From DASXKD01 sp963734725 (GTDB taxonomy: Bacteria; Actinomycetota; Actinomycetes; Streptosporangiales; Streptosporangiaceae), in contig CAVTIX010000008.1 in NCBI GenBank assembly GCA_963734725.1, forward strand, positions 310,001 through 374,000: DNA of 64,000 nucleotides. Direction: 5' to 3'. This document shows, in pieces, positions 8,166 through 17,487 of this stretch. How positions within the stretch are numbered: position 1 is the first letter of the stretch; the number at the start of each line of letters is the position of its first letter. The translations under genes were made by a program, and so were the position numbers. The notes under the pieces were generated by a model that was not told where the DNA came from, made no database searches, and saw only the letters and a list, made by a program, of their open reading frames with translations.

Positions 8166-8326
8166 GTCCATGCCGTCGCGAGCGGCCGCATGAAGGGGGG
8201 TGGGGAGGCGGGTGGGGGATCGCAAGGCGGAGGAGGAGCCCACAGTGGAACTATGGGCGACGACAACGCCGCGAGCCGCCCGTCCGGCGGACGCGCAGCA
8301 GGCTGGAGACCTATGGGGGATGCCCT
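8159..8326. repeat. dispersed ~170-bp repeat, copy 2
   Basis: Second copy of the element at 101-271. It starts over the NUDIX stop codon and ends at the probable start (ATG 8313) of the next gene. Relative to copy 1 it has one 3-base deletion in a GAC run, and its plus-strand frame continues open into the following gene instead of stopping. Confidence 0.8.
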
Positions 8327-8709
8327 TCCCGTGATCCCGACGCCGGCCCTGATCGCGGAGGGGACCAGGCGCGCGGGGGTGATCTGGCTGGCCGTGCCCG
8401 GGCAGAACAGGCCGGTTCCGGCCTGGCACATCTGGCGGGACCCGCCGGGCGCCGCCTACGTGGCGACCGGGCCGGGTGAGCAGCCGCTGCCCGGGATGGC
8501 CGGGGCCGCCCGGGTCACGGTTACCGTGCCCAGCAAGGACACCGGCGGCGCGCTGGTCACCTGGACGGCCGGCGTCCACCGGGTGGAATCCGGGGTCACC
8601 GGAGTGGGACGCGGTCATCGGCCCGCTGGCGGCCGCCCGGCTCAACGCCGACCTGGACCCCGGCTCGGCGACGGTATACCGGCTCGCCCCGGCGCCGCCC
8701 GCCGGGTGA
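8313..8709 (+). pseudogene. small conserved actinobacterial protein, frameshifted
   Basis: The first part, from ATG 8313, reads a pyridoxamine-oxidase-like or similar small beta protein with the segments PALIAEGTRRAGVIWLAVPG and AWHIWRDP. After about 8590 the frame loses sense. The next frame supplies a clear continuation, SPEWDAVIGPLAAARLNA, and a natural stop at 8707-8709. A single-base indel at about 8583-8600 is the simplest explanation. I recognise the family (small proteins with a terminal SPEWDAAV/LAAKRLNA motif) but not its function. The upstream 40 codons lie in the dispersed repeat and may not be coding. Confidence 0.6.
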
Positions 8710-8964
8710 CACTACGCGCGGGCACGGCAGGCGGCGTAACTGCTGTGCACCGGCTCGCGCCGGAGTCTTCTTCCGATTGACCCGGTCCCGGGGTTGCACC
8801 GACCGATTGTTCACTCTGGGACCCGATCACGTACGTATTCCGTTCACGCGGCCGGCCGCCGGGCCGGCCATTGTCAGCGTCCGGGACCGAAATCGTGTGC
8901 CCGGTAGCTAGCTGGTCAACCGGCGGGCTTGGCACCGCCGCCGAGGAGATGAAGGGACATCGCC

Positions 8965-10825
8965 TTGCACAGACTGCCGAAGGCAGGGCCCGCCGCAGTG
9001 CTCACGGCGGCGACGGCCCTGAGCATGGGCATCGCGCTGAGCTTCCCCGCAGCAGCGGGCGCTGCTCAAGCCACCAGCCAAAAATGGGTGGGGAAAACGA
9101 CCACGCCGATCAAGCACCTCGTGGTGATCTTCCAGGAGAACGTCTCCTTCGACCACTACTTCGGCACCTACCCGAAGGCGGCGAACACCTCCGGGCAGCC
9201 GTTCCATGCTGCGAAGGGCACCCCGCAGGTCAACAACCTCCGAACCTTCCCCGGCGCCGGCGGCGCCGGGAACCTGCTGACGAACAACCCGAACAAGGAC
9301 GCCGGCGGCAACCAGGTCAACCCGCGCCGGTCTGACCCGGCCAATATCAACGATGTGCTGACCTGTGACCAGGACCACGATTACGGCCCCGAGCAGAAGG
9401 CCTTCGACGGCGGGATGATGGACAAGTTCGTCACCACCGTGGGCACCGGGAGCGGTACCAGCCCCACCGGGCAGCCGTGCAACGCCAGCGACGTGATGAA
9501 CTACTACGACGGCAACACGGTGACCGGGCTGTGGAACTATGCGCAGCACTTCGCCATGAGCGACAACTCGTTCGGCACCACCTTCGGGCCGTCCAGTCCC
9601 GGTGCCCTCAACCTCGTCTCGGGAGACACCGGCGGCGTCGGGCTGATGATCAACGGGGCTGACACCAACGGCGACACCGTCCCCGACGGGCAGGGCGGCA
9701 ACACCCTGATCTCGGATGCCCAGCCCTACTACGACGACTGCTCCACCCGCGACGCGGTGACCATGACCGGCCAGAACATCGGCGACCTGCTGAACGCCGC
9801 CGGACTCAGCTGGGGCTGGTTCCAGGGCGGCTTCACGCCCACCACGAGCTTCGCCACCGCGACCGGCGGCACCCAGCCCACCAGCACCTTCATCCCGGAC
9901 CAGTTCAAGGGCAAGTTCGCCACGCCGCCCGCCAGCGACCAGGGCCTGTGCAACGCCGTCCACCCGGTCGGCGCGGCCATCGGCGGCACCGGCGGCGTCA
10001 CCGCCGGGCCGACCAACTACGGCAACAAGAACGACTACATCCCCCACCACGAGCCGTTCCAGTACTACGCCTCGACGGCCAACCCACACCACCTGCCACC
10101 GGCGTCGCTGTCCGCGATCGGCACCGACACCCAGAGCTACGTCAACGGCGTGCCGCAGTTCGACACCGCCAACCACCAGTACGACATCAGCGACTTCGAC
10201 TCGCTGGTCGGCGCCATCGCGCACGGCTACCTGTCCCCGAGCCACCTCCCGGCGGTCAGCTTCCTGAAGGCACCCGGCTACCAGGACGGCCACGCCGGCT
10301 ACTCCGACCCCTTCGACGAGCAGCAGTTCATCGTCCATGAGATCAACGCGCTGCAGCACACGCCGGACTGGTCCAGCACCGCGGTCGTCGTTGCCTACGA
10401 CGACTCCGACGGCTGGTACGACCACGTGTTCAGCGGCAGTCCACAACACGTCCAACACGTCCGCGGTCGCCAACGCCGCCGGGGCCGCAGGACTTCCTCT
10501 CCGGCACCGGGCTGTGCGGGAACACCACCACCAGAACCGCCGCTCGCCGGGCAGAACGGCCGCTGCGGCTACGGCCCCCGGTTGCCGCTGCTGGTCATCT
10601 CCCCCTGGGCCAGGCACAACTTCGTGGCCCACACGCTCGAGCGACCAGAGCTCGATTCTCAAGTTCGTCGAGGAGAACTGGTTGACGGGGCCGACGGGGC
10701 CGACGAGGATCAGCGGCTCGTTCGACGCCATCGCCGGCTCGCTCAACAACATGTTCAACTTCGGCCAGACCGGCGGCCACAACAAGAAACTGTTCCTCGA
10801 CCCAACCACCGGCCAGCCGTTCTAA
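8965..10825 (+). pseudogene. secreted phosphoesterase (phospholipase C/acid phosphatase family), multiply frameshifted
   Basis: The protein begins at TTG 8965 (AAGGGA 7 bases upstream) with a signal peptide: a basic start, a hydrophobic core and cleavage near AAAGAAQA. The mature N-terminus has the phosphoesterase-family motif IFQENVSFDHYFGTYP, whose Glu-Asn and Asp-His are metal/active-site residues. Further conserved blocks, such as HYMSDN-like QHFAMSDNSFG and VAYDDSDGWYDH, follow. From about 10436 to 10645 the product jumps between frames four times. A coherent C-terminus (DFLSGTGLCG, LPLLVISPWARHNFV, SILKFVEENW) can still be pieced together to a stop at 10825. Either a decayed gene or poor local sequence. 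Confidence 0.8.
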
Positions 10826-10910
10826 CCAACGGGTGCAGCCATCTGCTGATCTGATGCTCTAGGGTGCGTGGGCCGGCGGAAGCGGCCGGCCGCGCGCATA
10901 GCATGGGCAC

Positions 10911-12056
10911 ATGTCTGCACCCCCCGTTTCGCCGCCCACCGCCGAGCAGGTGACCACCGCCCTGGCCGGGGTCCACGACCCCGAGATCCGGCGCCCGATC
11001 ACCGATCTGGGCATGGTGAAAAGCGTCGACGTCGGGCCCGACGGCAAGGTCCGGGTCGAGGTGTACCTCACCGTGGCCGCCTGCCCGCTGCGCGACACCA
11101 TCACCAAGGACGTCACCGCCGCCGTGTCCGCCGTTCCTGGCGTGTCCGGCGTGGCCGTGAACCTGGACGTGATGAGCGACGAGCAGCGCCGGGAGCTGCA
11201 AGGCAAGCTCCGTGGCGGGCGCACCGAGCGCGTGGTCCCGTTCGCCGAACCGTCGTCCCTGACCCGGGTCTTCGCCGTGGCCAGCGGCAAGGGCGGGGTC
11301 GGCAAGTCGTCGGTGACGGTGAACCTGGCCGCCGCGCTCGCCGCTGCCGGGCACAAGGTCGGCGTGCTCGATGCGGACATCTACGGCCACTCGGTGCCGC
11401 GGATGCTAGGCGTGACCGGGCAGCCCACGCAGGTCGAGCAGATGATGATGCCGCCGTCGGCGCACGGCGTGAAGGTCATCTCGATCGGCATGTTCACCAC
11501 GGGCAACACGCCGGTGGTGTGGCGCGGGCCCATGCTGCACCGGGCGGTGCAGCAGTTCCTCGCGGACGTGTACTGGGGGGACCTGGACGTGCTGCTGATG
11601 GACCTGCCGCCGGGCACCGGCGATGTGGCCATCTCGGTAGCGCAGCTGGTGCCCACCGCGGAACTGCTCGTGGTCACCACGCCGCAGCTCGCGTCCTCGG
11701 AGGTGGCGGAGCGGGCCGGCGCTATCGCGGTGCAGACCCACCAGCGCATCGCCGGTGTCATCGAGAACATGGCGGGTTTCGCCTGCCCGCACTGCGGCGA
11801 GATGGTAGACGTGTTCGGTTCCGGCGGCGGCCAGGCCGTCGCGGACGCGCTGACCCGGATAACCGGGGCTACGGTACCGGTCCTCGGGCAGGTGCCGATC
11901 GACCCACGGCTCCGTCACGGCGGTGACCAGGGAATCCCGCTGGTGCTCAGCGACCCGGACACAAAGGCGGCCCAGCAGCTCGCGGCCGTGGCGGACAGCC
12001 TGGTCAGCAGGACTCGGGGCCTGGCCGGGCGGCGCCTCGGCCTGACCCCGGCGTAG
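10911..12056 (+). CDS. mrp: Mrp/NBP35 family P-loop ATPase (iron-sulfur carrier)
   Basis: This 381-residue protein has two parts. The N-terminal MIP18/DUF59 domain (about residues 11-90) contains the invariant HDPE and a Cys in AACPLRD. The C-terminal deviant-Walker P-loop domain has GKGGVGKS at 126-133, DADIYG, DLPPGTGD and a CPHC pair that can bridge a cluster. This is the layout of ApbC/Mrp proteins, which load and transfer 4Fe-4S clusters. It faces the convergent tatB gene across a short tandem repeat array. Confidence 0.95.
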   Translation: MSAPPVSPPTAEQVTTALAGVHDPEIRRPITDLGMVKSVDVGPDGKVRVEVYLTVAACPLRDTITKDVTAAVSAVPGVSGVAVNLDVMSDEQRRELQGKLRGGRTERVVPFAEPSSLTRVFAVASGKGGVGKSSVTVNLAAALAAAGHKVGVLDADIYGHSVPRMLGVTGQPTQVEQMMMPPSAHGVKVISIGMFTTGNTPVVWRGPMLHRAVQQFLADVYWGDLDVLLMDLPPGTGDVAISVAQLVPTAELLVVTTPQLASSEVAERAGAIAVQTHQRIAGVIENMAGFACPHCGEMVDVFGSGGGQAVADALTRITGATVPVLGQVPIDPRLRHGGDQGIPLVLSDPDTKAAQQLAAVADSLVSRTRGLAGRRLGLTPA

Positions 12057-12058
12057 CC

Positions 12059-12152
12059 CGCGCTCAGGTCGCCTCGGAGACCGCGCTCAAGGTCGTTTCG
12101 GAGACCGCGCTCAAGGTCCGCCCGGAGACCGCGCTCAGGTCGCCTCGGAGTC
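12059..12152. repeat. ~24-bp tandem repeat spanning the tatB stop codon
   Basis: Four units of roughly 24 bases (consensus ccgcgctcaaggtcgcctcgg plus aga). The rightmost unit contains the tatB stop codon and last codons. The others fill the whole gap to the mrp stop codon. Units 1 and 4 are nearly identical; the middle two have diverged. Confidence 0.85.
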
Positions 12153-12473
12153 GTAGGGCGGGGTTTCCCCCGGAGACAGCGTCGTGGTGACCGGGGTTTC
12201 CACAATCGGATAAGACTCCACCGGATCCGGCTCGAAATCGTCCAGCAGGTGTTTGCGGACGAACGTGCGCGGGTGGAGGTCGGCGATGTCAAAGTCCTGG
12301 AACTCCGGCCCCAGCCCTTCGCTCAGGTCGCGCCGCGCGCCGTCAGCGATCCGCCGCAGCTCCCGCAGCGCGCGGCCCGCCTGGGCGGCAACCTTGGGCA
12401 GCTGATCGGGCCCGAAGATCACGATGGCAATGATCGCGAGCACCATCAGCTTGGTAAGGGAGAGGTCAAACAC
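12135..12473 (-). CDS. tatB: Sec-independent protein translocase TatB
   Basis: This 112-residue protein has a short N-terminal membrane helix (residues 1-20, MFDLSLTKLMVLAIIAIVIF), a Gly-Pro hinge (FGPDQLPKVA), an amphipathic helix and a variable polar tail. This is TatA/TatB architecture. Length and position behind the sigma factor/RseB group favour TatB. It acts in twin-arginine export of folded proteins with TatA and TatC, which are not in this window. The last codons form part of a tandem array. Confidence 0.9.
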   Translation of the reverse strand: MFDLSLTKLMVLAIIAIVIFGPDQLPKVAAQAGRALRELRRIADGARRDLSEGLGPEFQDFDIADLHPRTFVRKHLLDDFEPDPVESYPIVETPVTTTLSPGETPPYDSEAT

Positions 12474-12557
12474 AGTGCGTCTCCAGGCGGGCAGGCCAGC
12501 GCTCGGTTGCGCGTCTGTTTCACTGTAGACCGTGCCGGGGCCGAACGCTCCCGCCGG

Positions 12558-13679
12558 TTACGGTGTGAGCCACGACAGCAGCCGGTGCAGGCCGTGCCGC
12601 ATCCGCGCGAGCAGCCCCTCGGGCCCGTGCGGGAGAGCCGCGACCGCCTGTGCGACCGTCTGCGGTGGCGCCGCCGCGACCACCGTATAGACGAAACCCT
12701 GTGCCGACCAGACGAACGCCTGGTCGCCGGAGGCGGCCGCGTAGACCGGGCTGCCCCCCATGACCACCCGCGACCAGCCGGCCAGCCCGGGCCGGAGATG
12801 GCCGCGCTGGAGGAACACCGAGACCAGCGACAGCCCGTCGGAATAGTCCAGGTCGATGACCGGCCCTTCGGGGGTGCGGTCCTGTCTCGCGCCGAGCAGC
12901 ATCAGGTGGCCCGGCAGCTGGCCCGGCAGCGGCCAGCCCTGCGCCTGCAGCCGCGGCAGCGAGGCGGTGACCCACTGCCTGGGGGCGGCGCTGGCCGGCT
13001 TGGCCGCCGCACCGGGACCCACGGTCAGCCTGGTGAACATGGCTTCGCTCACCACATCGCCCCGCCCGTCGAAGGTCTGCTGGCGCAGCGGCAATGTCGT
13101 GGCCCGGTCCAGCCAGAGCTTGGCCGCCAGCTTGCCGTTGCGCCGGGTTGCCGTGACCACCCGCGCCTGGCGGCCCGCTACCTGTCCCCAGCCCACCGCG
13201 GCCACCCGGTAGTTCGCGCTGAGCAGCGCGGCCAGCCGGGGGCTCATGCCCAGCATGAGGCTGCCCACCACCGCCTGGCCGCCCAGGGAGGAGACCGGCA
13301 GGACGATGTTCCGCGCCTCCCCGGGCAGGTGCGGCGCCGCCCCGGCCTTCTCGGCCAGCGTGACCCCGCCGGGGGCGTGCCAGACGTTCACTACCGAGAC
13401 CGCCGACCCAAGCTCGCCCCGCGCGCCCAGCACCTCCACCCCCGCGTAGGTCGTTGTGTGGCAGGCCCGCGCGGCCTGGCCGAGCAGCCGCATGGTGGGC
13501 TGCCCGGAGGCTTCCACCAGGGCAGGGGCAGGACCGGAGTGGCGCGACACCACCACGATGCCGCTGACCACCAAGCCGGCCAGCACCGCCACCGTGATCA
13601 GGCGGAGCGACGCGGGGTCGGTGCCCGGACCGGACGTACCGACAGCAGGGCGAGAGCGGATGTCCATCGGCAGGCTCAC
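12558..13679 (-). CDS. RseB/MucB-like sigma-factor regulatory membrane protein
   Basis: This 373-residue protein has one membrane helix near residues 27-45 and an extracytoplasmic domain of the LolA/RseB-like fold, recognisable from segments such as VSVVNVWHAPGGV and LWLDRATTLPLRQQTFDGRG. GTG 13679 overlaps the anti-sigma stop (GTGA), so the two are translationally coupled. By analogy with RseB it would sense envelope state and protect or tune the anti-sigma factor. This role is inferred from the neighbourhood. Confidence 0.75.
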   Translation of the reverse strand: MSLPMDIRSRPAVGTSGPGTDPASLRLITVAVLAGLVVSGIVVVSRHSGPAPALVEASGQPTMRLLGQAARACHTTTYAGVEVLGARGELGSAVSVVNVWHAPGGVTLAEKAGAAPHLPGEARNIVLPVSSLGGQAVVGSLMLGMSPRLAALLSANYRVAAVGWGQVAGRQARVVTATRRNGKLAAKLWLDRATTLPLRQQTFDGRGDVVSEAMFTRLTVGPGAAAKPASAAPRQWVTASLPRLQAQGWPLPGQLPGHLMLLGARQDRTPEGPVIDLDYSDGLSLVSVFLQRGHLRPGLAGWSRVVMGGSPVYAAASGDQAFVWSAQGFVYTVVAAAPPQTVAQAVAALPHGPEGLLARMRHGLHRLLSWLTP

Positions 13680-14176
13680 CGAGCCATAGCAGGCTGGGGC
13701 GGGAATTGGTGCCAGAACCCGGCGGGGCGGGACTCGACGCTCACCGAGGGCGACGGCGACGGGCTCACCTGGGCGTCACCGGTGCTGATCTCGTGCTGCG
13801 TCATGAACATGTCTACCGCGGGGGTGATGCTGGGGCCGGGCGCCTCCTGGCCGCCCCCGGCCAGGAACGCGGCGGCGGGCAGGCCCAGCCCCGCCACGGC
13901 CAGGGCGGCCACGGCGATCGAGCGCACCGGCCGCCGGCGCCGGGACAGGCCGGCCTGCCCGGGGTAGCGGGCCCCCAGCGCGACCAGCCGGTCAGTCAGC
14001 GCGGTGTTGGCCGTCGCCTCGCCCAGGGCGTGCATCCGCTGCTTGAGCGCCCGCAGCGCGGCCGCCTCCCGGCGGCACGGCTCACACCGGGCCAGGTGCC
14101 CCAGCACCCGTTCCCGCTGGGCGTGGCTGAGTTCACCGTCGATAAGCGCGGACAGGCGGCGCCCCAGGTGGCTCAC
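13676..14176 (-). CDS. anti-sigma factor with zinc-finger (ZAS) domain
   Basis: This 166-residue protein starts at GTG 14176, overlapping the sigma-factor stop (GTGA). Near residues 22-36 it has the HxxxCxxC anti-sigma signature (HLARCEPC). A single membrane helix follows at about 90-108, then a Pro/Ser-rich outer tail. Such proteins hold their ECF partner at the membrane until a signal releases it. The cognate partner is the sigma gene just upstream. Confidence 0.9.
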   Translation of the reverse strand: MSHLGRRLSALIDGELSHAQRERVLGHLARCEPCRREAAALRALKQRMHALGEATANTALTDRLVALGARYPGQAGLSRRRRPVRSIAVAALAVAGLGLPAAAFLAGGGQEAPGPSITPAVDMFMTQHEISTGDAQVSPSPSPSVSVESRPAGFWHQFPPQPAMAR

Positions 14177-14853
14177 GCCGGCCCGCCGGTGGCTGCGATA
14201 CCAGCAGAAGCAGCGGCTGCCGAAGCGGCAGTGACCGCAGCGCCCGTGGCGCCCGTGGAAGCTGCCGAGGCCGAGGCCACCGGGCGCGTCGCGGTACGCG
14301 GGCGGCGGTGCTCCAGGGCCACCCGGAGCTGCGCCCGGCCCCGGTGGATACGGCTGCGGACCGTTCCCAGCTTCACCCCGAGGGTGGCGGCGACCTCCTC
14401 GTACGACAGGCCCTCGATGTCGCAGAGCACCACGGCCGCCCGGTACTCCGGCGCCAGCGCCGCGAGCGCATCCTGCACGTCGCCGTCGAGGTGGCGGGCG
14501 TCGAACGCCTGGGCGGGTGTCGGCTCGTCGCCGCTCAACCGGCCCGCTGCGTCCTCGCCGAGCCCTTCGAACCGGATCCGCTGCTTGCGCCGGGCCATGT
14601 CGAGGAACAGGTTCGTGGTGATCCGGTGCAGCCAGCCCTCGAAGGTGCCCGGGGTGTAACTCGGCAGCGACCGGAAGACCCGGACGAACACCTCCTGGGT
14701 GAGGTCCTCCGCGTCGGGAACATTGCCGGTAAGCCGGTAGGCCAGGCGGTACACCCTGGCGGAGTGGGCGCGGACCACTTCGTCCCACGTCGGCGGCGTC
14801 CATGGCGCAGCCTCGGGCAGAACCTCCAGCTCAGTTCCCCCGGTGTCAGCCAC
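14173..14853 (-). CDS. sigE: ECF RNA polymerase sigma factor (SigE-like)
   Basis: This 226-residue protein has sigma region 2 at about residues 24-90 (RVYRLAYRLTGNVPDAEDLTQEVFVRVF, positions given for orientation, and GWLHRITTNLFLDMARR). Region 4 is at about 125-180, with LSYEEVAATLGVKLGTVRSR as its helix-turn-helix. The C-terminal tail is Ala/Thr-rich and longer than usual. The start is GTG 14853. With the overlapping anti-sigma, RseB-like and tatB genes it matches the actinobacterial envelope-stress sigE arrangement. The gene name is by analogy. Confidence 0.88.
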   Translation of the reverse strand: MADTGGTELEVLPEAAPWTPPTWDEVVRAHSARVYRLAYRLTGNVPDAEDLTQEVFVRVFRSLPSYTPGTFEGWLHRITTNLFLDMARRKQRIRFEGLGEDAAGRLSGDEPTPAQAFDARHLDGDVQDALAALAPEYRAAVVLCDIEGLSYEEVAATLGVKLGTVRSRIHRGRAQLRVALEHRRPRTATRPVASASAASTGATGAAVTAASAAAASAGIAATGGPA

Positions 14854-14994
14854 CGCCGCCCTCCACGAGTCTCCGCTAGCCCATTATCACTCCCCAAGAA
14901 CGCTCAAGGCGCCCCCGCTGGTTCCCGCCAGCCGGTGCGGGCCGGTAGGCTGCGGCCGGGGAAGGCCCTCGTGTGCACACCGAAGGGGGGCATC

Positions 14995-15628
14995 GTGAGC
15001 GCTCAGGCCGCCGCGGACTACGTCGAAGGGTATCTCGCGGAGGACGAACCGCTGCTCATGGCGCGGCGCAACGCCGCCGATGTAGGCGGCGCGTCGCCGG
15101 TCAGCCCGGCCTCCGGCGCGGCGCTCCGGTTCACCGCCGCCGCGCTCAATGCCCGGTCGGTGGTCGAGATCGGGACCGGCTGCGGCACCTCAGGCATCTG
15201 GCTGCTCCGCGGCATGCGCGGCGACGGCGTCCTGACCAGTGTGGACGTTCGACCCCGAGCATCAGCGGCTGGCCCGTAAGGCGTTCATTGAGGCAGGCTT
15301 CGCGGCCAACAGGTACCGGCTCATCGGCGGCAAGGCCGAGGACGTGCTGCCCCGTCTCACCGACGGCGGTTACGACATGGTCTTCTGCGACGCCGACAAG
15401 CACGACTACCCCAGCTACCTCACCGCGGCGCTGCGCCTGCTCCGGCCCGGCGGCGTGGTGGCCTTTGACAACGCGCTCTGGGGCGGGCGGGTGGCCACCC
15501 CGTCCTGCACCGACCCGGAGACGTCGGCGATCAGGGAAGTGGTCGAGGCGGTGCGGCAGGACGACCGCCTGGTCCCGCTCCTGCTGCCGTTGGGCGACGG
15601 ATTGCTGGCCGCTGTCAAGCGGAGCTGA
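14995..15628 (+). pseudogene. SAM-dependent O-methyltransferase, frameshifted
   Basis: From GTG 14995 (GAAGGGGGG site upstream) the product carries VVEIGTGCGTSGIWLLRG, the SAM-binding motif of class I O-methyltransferases. The frame then breaks at about 15243-15250. The next frame continues at once with FDPEHQRLARKAF, then DMVFCDADKHDYPSYL (the metal-binding DADK motif) and DNALWGGRV, to a stop at 15628. All catalytic motifs are present, so one indel explains the break. It is the catechol/caffeoyl-CoA O-methyltransferase family common beside sigE in actinomycetes. The 3' end overlaps pepA by 14 bases. Confidence 0.85.
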
Positions 15629-17114
15629 AGCCACCGAGCCAGCGCAGCAGCAGCCGGGTGCCGAACCCGGTCGCGCCCTTGCCCTGGTCGCCGTCGGAGA
15701 ACCGGGCCGCACCGGCGATGTCCAGGTGCGCCCAGGGACGGCCGCCGGTGAACTCGCGCAGGAACAGGGCCGCCTCGATCGAGCCGGCCCGCGGCCGGCT
15801 GCTGTGCGGGACGTTCGCCAAGTCCGCGACCGGGGAGTCGAGCGCGTCGCCGTAGTCGTCTACCAGCGGCATCCGCCACAGCGGCTCGCCGCTCTGGCGG
15901 CCGGCCGCGAGCAGCGCCCCGGCCAGGGCATCGTCGCTGGCGTACAGGGCGCCCAGCACCCCGCCGAGCGCCACCCGCGCCGCGCCGGTCAGCGTGGCGA
16001 TGTCCACGACCATGTCCGGTTCCAGCACGGTGTCCGCGTAGGCGAGCGCGTCCGCGAGCACCAGCCGTCCCTCGGCGTCGGTGTTGAGCACCTCGGTGGT
16101 GCGCCCGCCGAAGTGAGTGATGACATCGCCCGGGCGCATCGCCGAGCCCGACGGCATGTTCTCCGCCGCGGCGATCAGGCCGGTGACCCGCGCCGTGGCG
16201 CCGAGTGCGGCCAGCGCCGACATGGCGGCGATCACCGCCGCGCCCCCGGCCATGTCGGTCTTCATGGCCTTCATGCCGTCGTTCGGCTTGAGCGAGAGCC
16301 CGCCGCTGTCGAACGTGATGCCCTTGCCGGCGAGGACCACGTGGGTGCGCGCCCCGGCCGGGTGGTAACCCAGTTCGATGAGGCACGGCGGCTGGGCCGA
16401 GCCCGCGCCGACCGCGAGGATGCCGCCGAAACCCTCCGCGGCCAGTTCTCTGCGCTCGCGCACCCGCACGGCCAGCCCGCTGTCGGCCGCCATCCTGGCC
16501 GCCTCGCCGGCCAGCCAGGCGGGGGTTTTCCGGCTGGACGGCATGTTCGCCAGGTCACGGGCCAGCCCGACCGCGTCGGCGACCGCACGGGCCGCCGCCA
16601 CCGCCGCGGTGGCTTCCTGGTCGCCGGCCGGGACCAGGATCCGCACCGTGCTGGGGCCGGTCTCCTGCGCCGCGCCCGAGGCGAGCGAGAACCGGTAGGC
16701 GCCGAGCAGCAGCCCCTCGGCGAAGGCCTGCACCGACTCGGCCGGCCGCCCGAGGGCGGCGGCGGCGAGCATCCCCCGCTCCGGCGCCGCCCGCCGGCCC
16801 AGGGCGGCGCCGGCCTTGCGCATGTCCGCGGCGGACTCGTCGCCCAGCCCGAGCAGCAGCAGGCGCCGTGGCTTGTCACCGGCCCGCATCGCCACCGGGG
16901 TGATCTCGCCGGCCTTGCCGGTCGCGTCGCAGGCGGCGAGCACGTCTGCGGCGGGTCCGCCGAGATAGGGGTCGAGTCCCGCCGTCTCCGCTCCCTGGAC
17001 CGCGACCACGATGTCCTCGCCGTCGTCGGCCTCGCCGGCCACCGCGGCAAGGTGAGCAGCCAGCGGACCGCCAGCGGGCGCGGGGATCGCGGTCAGCCGG
17101 ACATCAATCGGCAA
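15615..17114 (-). CDS. pepA: leucyl aminopeptidase (M17)
   Basis: This 499-residue protein has the full-length M17 layout: a variable N-terminal domain, then the catalytic domain with GKGITFDSGG, MKTDMAGG and the signature NTDAEGRL, which supply the two-zinc site and catalytic Lys/Arg. PepA removes N-terminal residues from peptides and, in some bacteria, binds DNA at Xer sites. It is followed on the same strand upstream by the small DUF3117 gene 3 bases away. Its 3' end overlaps the convergent methyltransferase. Confidence 0.95.
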   Translation of the reverse strand: MPIDVRLTAIPAPAGGPLAAHLAAVAGEADDGEDIVVAVQGAETAGLDPYLGGPAADVLAACDATGKAGEITPVAMRAGDKPRRLLLLGLGDESAADMRKAGAALGRRAAPERGMLAAAALGRPAESVQAFAEGLLLGAYRFSLASGAAQETGPSTVRILVPAGDQEATAAVAAARAVADAVGLARDLANMPSSRKTPAWLAGEAARMAADSGLAVRVRERRELAAEGFGGILAVGAGSAQPPCLIELGYHPAGARTHVVLAGKGITFDSGGLSLKPNDGMKAMKTDMAGGAAVIAAMSALAALGATARVTGLIAAAENMPSGSAMRPGDVITHFGGRTTEVLNTDAEGRLVLADALAYADTVLEPDMVVDIATLTGAARVALGGVLGALYASDDALAGALLAAGRQSGEPLWRMPLVDDYGDALDSPVADLANVPHSSRPRAGSIEAALFLREFTGGRPWAHLDIAGAARFSDGDQGKGATGFGTRLLLRWLGGFSSA

Positions 17115-17117
17115 GGC

Positions 17118-17285
17118 TCAACCAGTGGCGGACTTCAGGGCAGCCGAGAGTTGTGCCGCCTCGTCAGCAGACAACTCGACCACGAGGCGGCCGCCGCCTT
17201 CGAGCGGCACGCGCATTACGATGCCGCGGCCTTCCTTCGTGACCTCGAGCGGGCCGTCACCCGTCCGCGGCTTCATCGCCGCCAT
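17118..17285 (-). CDS. DUF3117 family protein
   Basis: This 55-residue protein starts at ATG 17285. Its MAAMKPRTGDGPLEVTKEGRG opening and VELSADEAAQL helix are diagnostic of DUF3117, a compact and very strongly conserved actinobacterial family of unknown function. The length is exactly that of the family. It is 3 bases upstream of pepA on the same strand, so they probably share a transcript. Upstream ATG codons give longer frames that are not conserved. Confidence 0.92.
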   Translation of the reverse strand: MAAMKPRTGDGPLEVTKEGRGIVMRVPLEGGGRLVVELSADEAAQLSAALKSATG

Positions 17286-17487
17286 CCTGCATCCCCTTTC
17301 GTGCCCGGGGCCGCATGAAGGCCTCAGGCGAGGCCCGCCGCCGGGAATTTCCGGCGACTGCGGCGGGTTCGGCCGTTTCACAGCCGTGTCGATTCGTACA
17401 TCTATTATCAGAGTTTCCCGGCCGGATGGAAACGATCAGAGCTTAGTTGGCCCTCAGGTGCCCGGTGAGACAGGCGAAACTGGTGGT

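Noticed and set aside
8190..8780. A 196-residue frame from ATG 8190
   Set aside because: Its first 41 codons are the dispersed repeat, and its end is the wrong frame after an indel; the probable gene starts at 8313.
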